DNA of 17,690 nucleotides, taken from JALOOE01 sp964423545. Lineage in GTDB: Bacteria > Chloroflexota > Anaerolineae > CG2-30-64-16. Position 1 is the first letter of the stretch, and each line of letters begins with the position of its first letter. Position numbers and translations under genes: made by a program. The stretch is from the NCBI GenBank assembly GCA_964423545.1, contig CAYRFV010000099.1:1-17690 (forward strand), given 5' to 3'. The notes below the pieces were generated by a model. It did no database searches. It saw only the letters and a program-made list of their open reading frames with translations, and was not told where the DNA came from. Positions 15,518 to 17,690 of this stretch are shown here, piece after piece.

Positions 15518-15880
15518 AGCTGCCGTATCGGTAGCGCCGCGACTTTGCCGCGATCTGATCCAGCCTCCCAACAGCTTGCCTACCTCGGCAGCCAGACGTG
15601 AACCGTGCTCGTACTGGTTGACCGAAAGCAGCTTCAGATCGCGACACAGCCGCAAGTAGGTGCGCAAGCGAATGAGGCCTCTGTCTGCTTTCGCCAGCGC
15701 TGGCAGTGGATCTTCCGTCGTGCCGGCCTCCACCAGCCACTCATGGATGCGAAACAGCTCGGCCTGCACCTGGCGAGCCAGGACACCTCGCTGGCTCTTG
15801 GGAAATGCCAGTGTGCATGGAAGCAGCCAGGCCATCAGGTCGTAGTGTTTCAGGAAGATGGGAGATTGCTTCATGGTCAT
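15506..15880 (-). CDS. avd: DGR accessory protein, four-helix bundle (Avd-like)
   Basis: 124 aa. The ATG at 15880 overlaps the RT stop as ATGA, so the two genes are translationally coupled; a second ATG at 15874 is in frame. The protein is helical and basic, with the signature of the S23-like/Avd family: MKQSPIFLKHYDLMAWLLP, FPKSQRGVLARQVQ, RLRTYLRLCRDLKLLS, and VNQYEHGSRLAAEVGKLLGG followed by W. In the studied DGRs Avd forms a pentameric barrel that binds the RT and the TR RNA and is needed for cDNA synthesis. Its place between the RT and the TR supports that role here. Four-helix-bundle relatives inserted in 23S rRNA genes exist, but the RT neighbour makes the DGR role far more likely. Confidence 0.92.
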   Translation of the reverse strand: MTMKQSPIFLKHYDLMAWLLPCTLAFPKSQRGVLARQVQAELFRIHEWLVEAGTTEDPLPALAKADRGLIRLRTYLRLCRDLKLLSVNQYEHGSRLAAEVGKLLGGWIRSRQSRGATDTAATMA

Positions 15881-16935
15881 CGGATTACCACTTTGCGCAA
15901 CAGCCGTCGGCGCAGGCTCCAGGTGTCACCATGCGCGGCGTGGGCGATCCAGCCATGGACTGAGGCGCCAAGCTGCGCTATATCGATTTCCCCCCGTTCA
16001 TATCGCTGCAGCAAGGGTCTGACGCGGCGCTGGAAGCGCACGCCGTTCGTCCGTTGCAGCCTTCGATGGTCCGGGAAGACCTGGAAGCCCAGGTAGGGAA
16101 TGCCATTGGCGACCGGGTGGATGCTTGTCTTGTCGGGATGGATCTTGAGCCGCAGCCTCACCAGGAATCGCTCGATCTCGTGTCGCCAGGCGTGCAGGAT
16201 GGGCTTGTCGTCGGCAAACAGCAGCAGGTCGTCGCAGTAGCGCACATAGGCCGGGCAGCGCAGCGTCTGCTTGACAAACTGATCGAGCTCGTTGAGATAG
16301 ACGTTCGCCCAGAATTGGCTTGTCTGGTTGCCGATCGGCAGGCCGCGCGGCCGGGTTGCAGCCAGCAGGTCATCGCCCGGAAACCATTGCGGTTCGTAGT
16401 TTGCTGAGTGGATGCCGGCGCCGCTGTCCAGGATACGATCTATCAGCGCCATGGTAGGCGCGTCCGCGATGTGATGGGCCAGCAGGCCATGTAGGATGGC
16501 CAGATCCACCGACGGGAAGAACTGCACGATATCGGCCTGGAGCACGTACGGATGGCGTCGCGCGAAATAGGTGCAGCGGTCGAGCGCGGCATGCGTCCCT
16601 TTGCCGGCGCGACATGCGTAGGAATCGTGGATGAAGCGCGCCTCCCAGATCGGCTCAATCACGTTGCACAGGGCGTGATGCACCACGCGATCGCGAAACG
16701 GCGCCGCACTGATCCGCCTGGGCTTGCCTTCGTATAAGGTGAAGTGGCGATATCCGCCCGGCCGGTACTCGCCTGTACGCAGATCCTCTTGCAGCGACAA
16801 CAGCTCCAGGTCCAGGTTCCCTTCGAACGCGGCCACATTGGCCCGATGGCGTTTGCCGCGCCGAGCTTTATGGAAGGCCAACTCCAGGTTCTCGAACGCG
16901 CAGATGCGCGGAAAGAGATTCTTGAAGGTTTTCAT
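15877..16935 (-). CDS. DGR reverse transcriptase
   Basis: 352 aa from ATG at 16935 (MKTFKNLFPRICAFENLELA), a typical DGR RT N-terminus. Palm motifs appear in order: QADIVQFFPSVD with catalytic Asp135; GLPIGNQTSQFWANVYLNEL (198-217), where the 'IGNxTSQ' form marks DGR-type enzymes; YCDD at 233-236 with the catalytic Asp pair 235-236; and GIPYLGF near 278-284. The short C-terminal thumb (RVRPLLQRYERGEIDIAQLG, SVHGWIAHA) matches the family. There is no maturase or endonuclease domain, so it is not a group II intron enzyme. It would copy the TR RNA with frequent misincorporation opposite A. Poly-G/poly-C sequence and an N gap lie just upstream, so its leader is uncertain, but the coding frame itself is intact. 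Confidence 0.95.
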   Translation of the reverse strand: MKTFKNLFPRICAFENLELAFHKARRGKRHRANVAAFEGNLDLELLSLQEDLRTGEYRPGGYRHFTLYEGKPRRISAAPFRDRVVHHALCNVIEPIWEARFIHDSYACRAGKGTHAALDRCTYFARRHPYVLQADIVQFFPSVDLAILHGLLAHHIADAPTMALIDRILDSGAGIHSANYEPQWFPGDDLLAATRPRGLPIGNQTSQFWANVYLNELDQFVKQTLRCPAYVRYCDDLLLFADDKPILHAWRHEIERFLVRLRLKIHPDKTSIHPVANGIPYLGFQVFPDHRRLQRTNGVRFQRRVRPLLQRYERGEIDIAQLGASVHGWIAHAAHGDTWSLRRRLLRKVVIR

Positions 16936-17048
16936 GTTCAGTCGCGCGTGTGGGGGGGGGGGGGGGGGCCGCCCCCCCCCCCCCCCCCCCCCACCCAAAA
17001 AAAAAACAANNNNNNNNNNGCGCGTAAATTTATTATTGAAGGTTTTAT
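16906..17048. repeat. Duplicated RT 5' end on both sides of the gap
   Basis: Bases 16906-16935 (the first ten codons of the RT gene) match 17020-17048 at 24 of 30 aligned positions with one gap. On the minus strand the right-hand copy would read AT-AAA-ACC-TTC-AAT, like M-K-T-F-N with the G of ATG missing. Both copies lie beside G/C-run hairpins. The simplest view is that two contigs, perhaps from different strains, overlap here and were scaffolded end to end. A true partial duplication is less likely. Confidence 0.6.
16950..17019. other. Poly-G/poly-C stretch and 10-N gap (probable assembly artefact)
   Basis: 17 G (16952-16968), then CCG, 21 C (16972-16992), ACCC and 10 A precede the N-run 17010-17019. 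The flank GTGTGG...CCACCC resembles a corrupted copy of the GGTGTGG/CCACACC hairpin at 17055-17093. Long homopolymers next to a strong hairpin are a common place for reads and assembly to fail. Confidence 0.7.
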
Positions 17049-17054
17049 TGTCCC

Positions 17055-17093
17055 CTGGGGGGTGTGGGGGGCTACGCCCCCCACACCCCCCAG
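17055..17093 (-). other. 18-bp perfect hairpin downstream of the DGR variable repeat
   Basis: Bases 17055-17072 and 17076-17093 are perfectly complementary around the triloop TAC; the arm reads CTGGGGGGTGTGGGGGGC. It begins 34 bases past the target stop and 65 bases past the VR in the reading direction. In studied DGRs a GC-rich hairpin or cruciform just after the VR promotes retrohoming, and this is the obvious candidate. No T-run follows on the minus strand, so a plain terminator is less likely. Confidence 0.7.
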
Positions 17094-17127
17094 AAAGACA
17101 GCAGCCGGAATCCAGCACTTCAGAAAC

Positions 17128-17690
17128 TCAGGACCCAGAACCGGACGAAGGAGAAGACGTGGCGCAACAACACCGAAAACCCCTGAGGTTGAGCCTGCCC
17201 CTCGGATTGACCCTGATGCGGTAGGCGCAGCGCGCCAAATTCCGGTCAGTATACCATGAGCCGCCGCGCACGACACGCGCCACAGCGTCCCCTCCTCCCA
17301 GCTCCTCGCGCCCGTCGTCAGGATCGTAGGGATACGACTTATAGGCCGATTGGCACCATTCGAAAACGTTCCCGGCCATGTCGGTCGCGCCGCAGGCGCT
17401 GTCGCCTCGCGGTGAGTACGTGGCCGCCGGCGTCGTCTTGCCCGGGCCGCGTTCCCGGGTGTTGCAGCGCTCGGGATCCCATTCGTTCCCCCACGGATAG
17501 CGCCGCTTCCTTGCCTGGTTCTCCGCTTCCCCGCCTCCCTGCCCCTCTGTCCAGCTTGCCGCTTTCTCCCATTCCGCCTCGCTGGGCAGTCGCTTGCCGG
17601 CCCAGCGCGCGTAGGCCAGCGCTTCGTACCAGCTCACACCAACCACCGGCTGCTGGTCACCATTCCACCGGGGATCGGCCCAGTACAACG
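17128..17690 (-). CDS. DGR target: FGE/C-type-lectin-fold protein (5' partial)
   Basis: 187 codons are visible; the gene enters from beyond the right edge and ends with TGA at 17130-17128. The sequence is a formylglycine-generating-enzyme/sulfatase-modifying-factor domain: PVVGVSWYEALAYARWAGKR, LPSEAEWEKAA, YPWGNEWD, GATDMAGNVFEWC, RVVRGGSW and finally ARCAYR...GFRCC. FGE domains have the C-type lectin fold used by most DGR targets, where the variable residues sit in the C-terminal loop. Here that loop is encoded by the VR. The usual GFRVV ending is replaced by GFRCCCATSSPSSGSGS, with three consecutive cysteines. The protein would display a variable ligand-binding face. Its N-terminal domains and cell location cannot be seen. 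An ATG at 17688 is internal, not the start. Confidence 0.92.
   Translation of the reverse strand, partial: LYWADPRWNGDQQPVVGVSWYEALAYARWAGKRLPSEAEWEKAASWTEGQGGGEAENQARKRRYPWGNEWDPERCNTRERGPGKTTPAATYSPRGDSACGATDMAGNVFEWCQSAYKSYPYDPDDGREELGGGDAVARVVRGGSWYTDRNLARCAYRIRVNPRGRLNLRGFRCCCATSSPSSGSGS
17159..17238 (-). repeat. DGR variable repeat (VR)
   Basis: This is the last variable part of the target gene. Against the TR (15401-15480) it differs at 11 bases, all at TR adenines. The AAC codons of the TR have become ATC (Ile), GTC (Val), GGC (Gly), CTC (Leu) and CTC (Leu); one AAC and the AAT are unchanged, and AAG at the upstream border became TTG. The 51 bases of the VR outside the changed block, at both ends, are otherwise identical to the TR. 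The invariant 3' part (GGGGTTTTCGGTGTTGTTGC) is where an initiation-of-homing (IMH) site would lie. Confidence 0.93.

Noticed and set aside
15877..16935. Group II intron or retron as source of the reverse transcriptase
   Set aside because: No maturase or endonuclease domain, no intron ends and no msr/msd-like RNA are seen; the IGNQTSQ motif, the avd neighbour and the TR/VR pair point to a DGR.
16936..17118. N-terminal extension of the RT frame through the poly-G tract and N gap
   Set aside because: It reads as Gly/Pro homopolymer from a low-complexity artefact; the family-typical start is MKTFKNLFP at 16935.

Overview
The window looks like a piece of a GC-rich uncultured Chloroflexota (Anaerolineae or Caldilineae-like) genome. 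This is inferred from the long Thr/Pro 'TPT' linkers on secreted proteins, the AEPTKAP-type linker on a sugar-binding lipoprotein, and the respiratory gene content. It is a scaffold with two 10-N gaps (13715-13724 and 17010-17019), and both look like failed joins of overlapping contigs rather than missing sequence.

Layout. (1) 1-1508, minus: a secreted beta-repeat protein with a Thr/Pro-rich tail that runs off the left edge. (2) 2194-5947, minus: a carbohydrate ABC transporter operon (permease, permease, binding lipoprotein) with a near-consensus promoter and a U-tract terminator. (3) 6119-10153, plus: a membrane electron-transfer cluster of a 39-aa membrane peptide, a membrane protein with a six-Cys domain, a membrane-anchored octaheme cytochrome c, a Tat-exported 4x[4Fe-4S] protein (HybA-like) and a HybB/NrfD-type quinone-interacting membrane protein. 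No catalytic subunit is visible. (4) 10321-10743, minus: osmC. (5) 11005-12183, plus: an MFS transporter. (6) 12359-15141, plus: a lipoprotein with SH3b and two PA14 domains and a long Thr/Pro tail, interrupted by the first gap.

(7) 15401-17690, minus: the prize of the window, a diversity-generating retroelement (DGR). It has a formylglycine-generating-enzyme (FGE/C-type-lectin fold) target whose 3' end is the variable repeat (VR), a DGR-type reverse transcriptase, an overlapping avd-like accessory gene, and a template repeat (TR) just downstream of avd. TR (15401-15480) and VR (17159-17238) align without gaps over 80 bases with 11 differences. All 11 fall on adenines of the TR coding strand (11 of 22 adenines changed; 0 of 58 other bases changed), the mark of adenine-directed mutagenic retrohoming. 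An 18-bp perfect hairpin lies between the VR and the RT gene.

The DGR genes presumably work together as follows: TR RNA is copied error-prone at A by the RT with the Avd protein, and the cDNA replaces the VR, so that the surface-exposed C-terminal loop of the FGE-fold protein varies. The N-terminal part of the target, which would indicate its biological role, lies outside the window.
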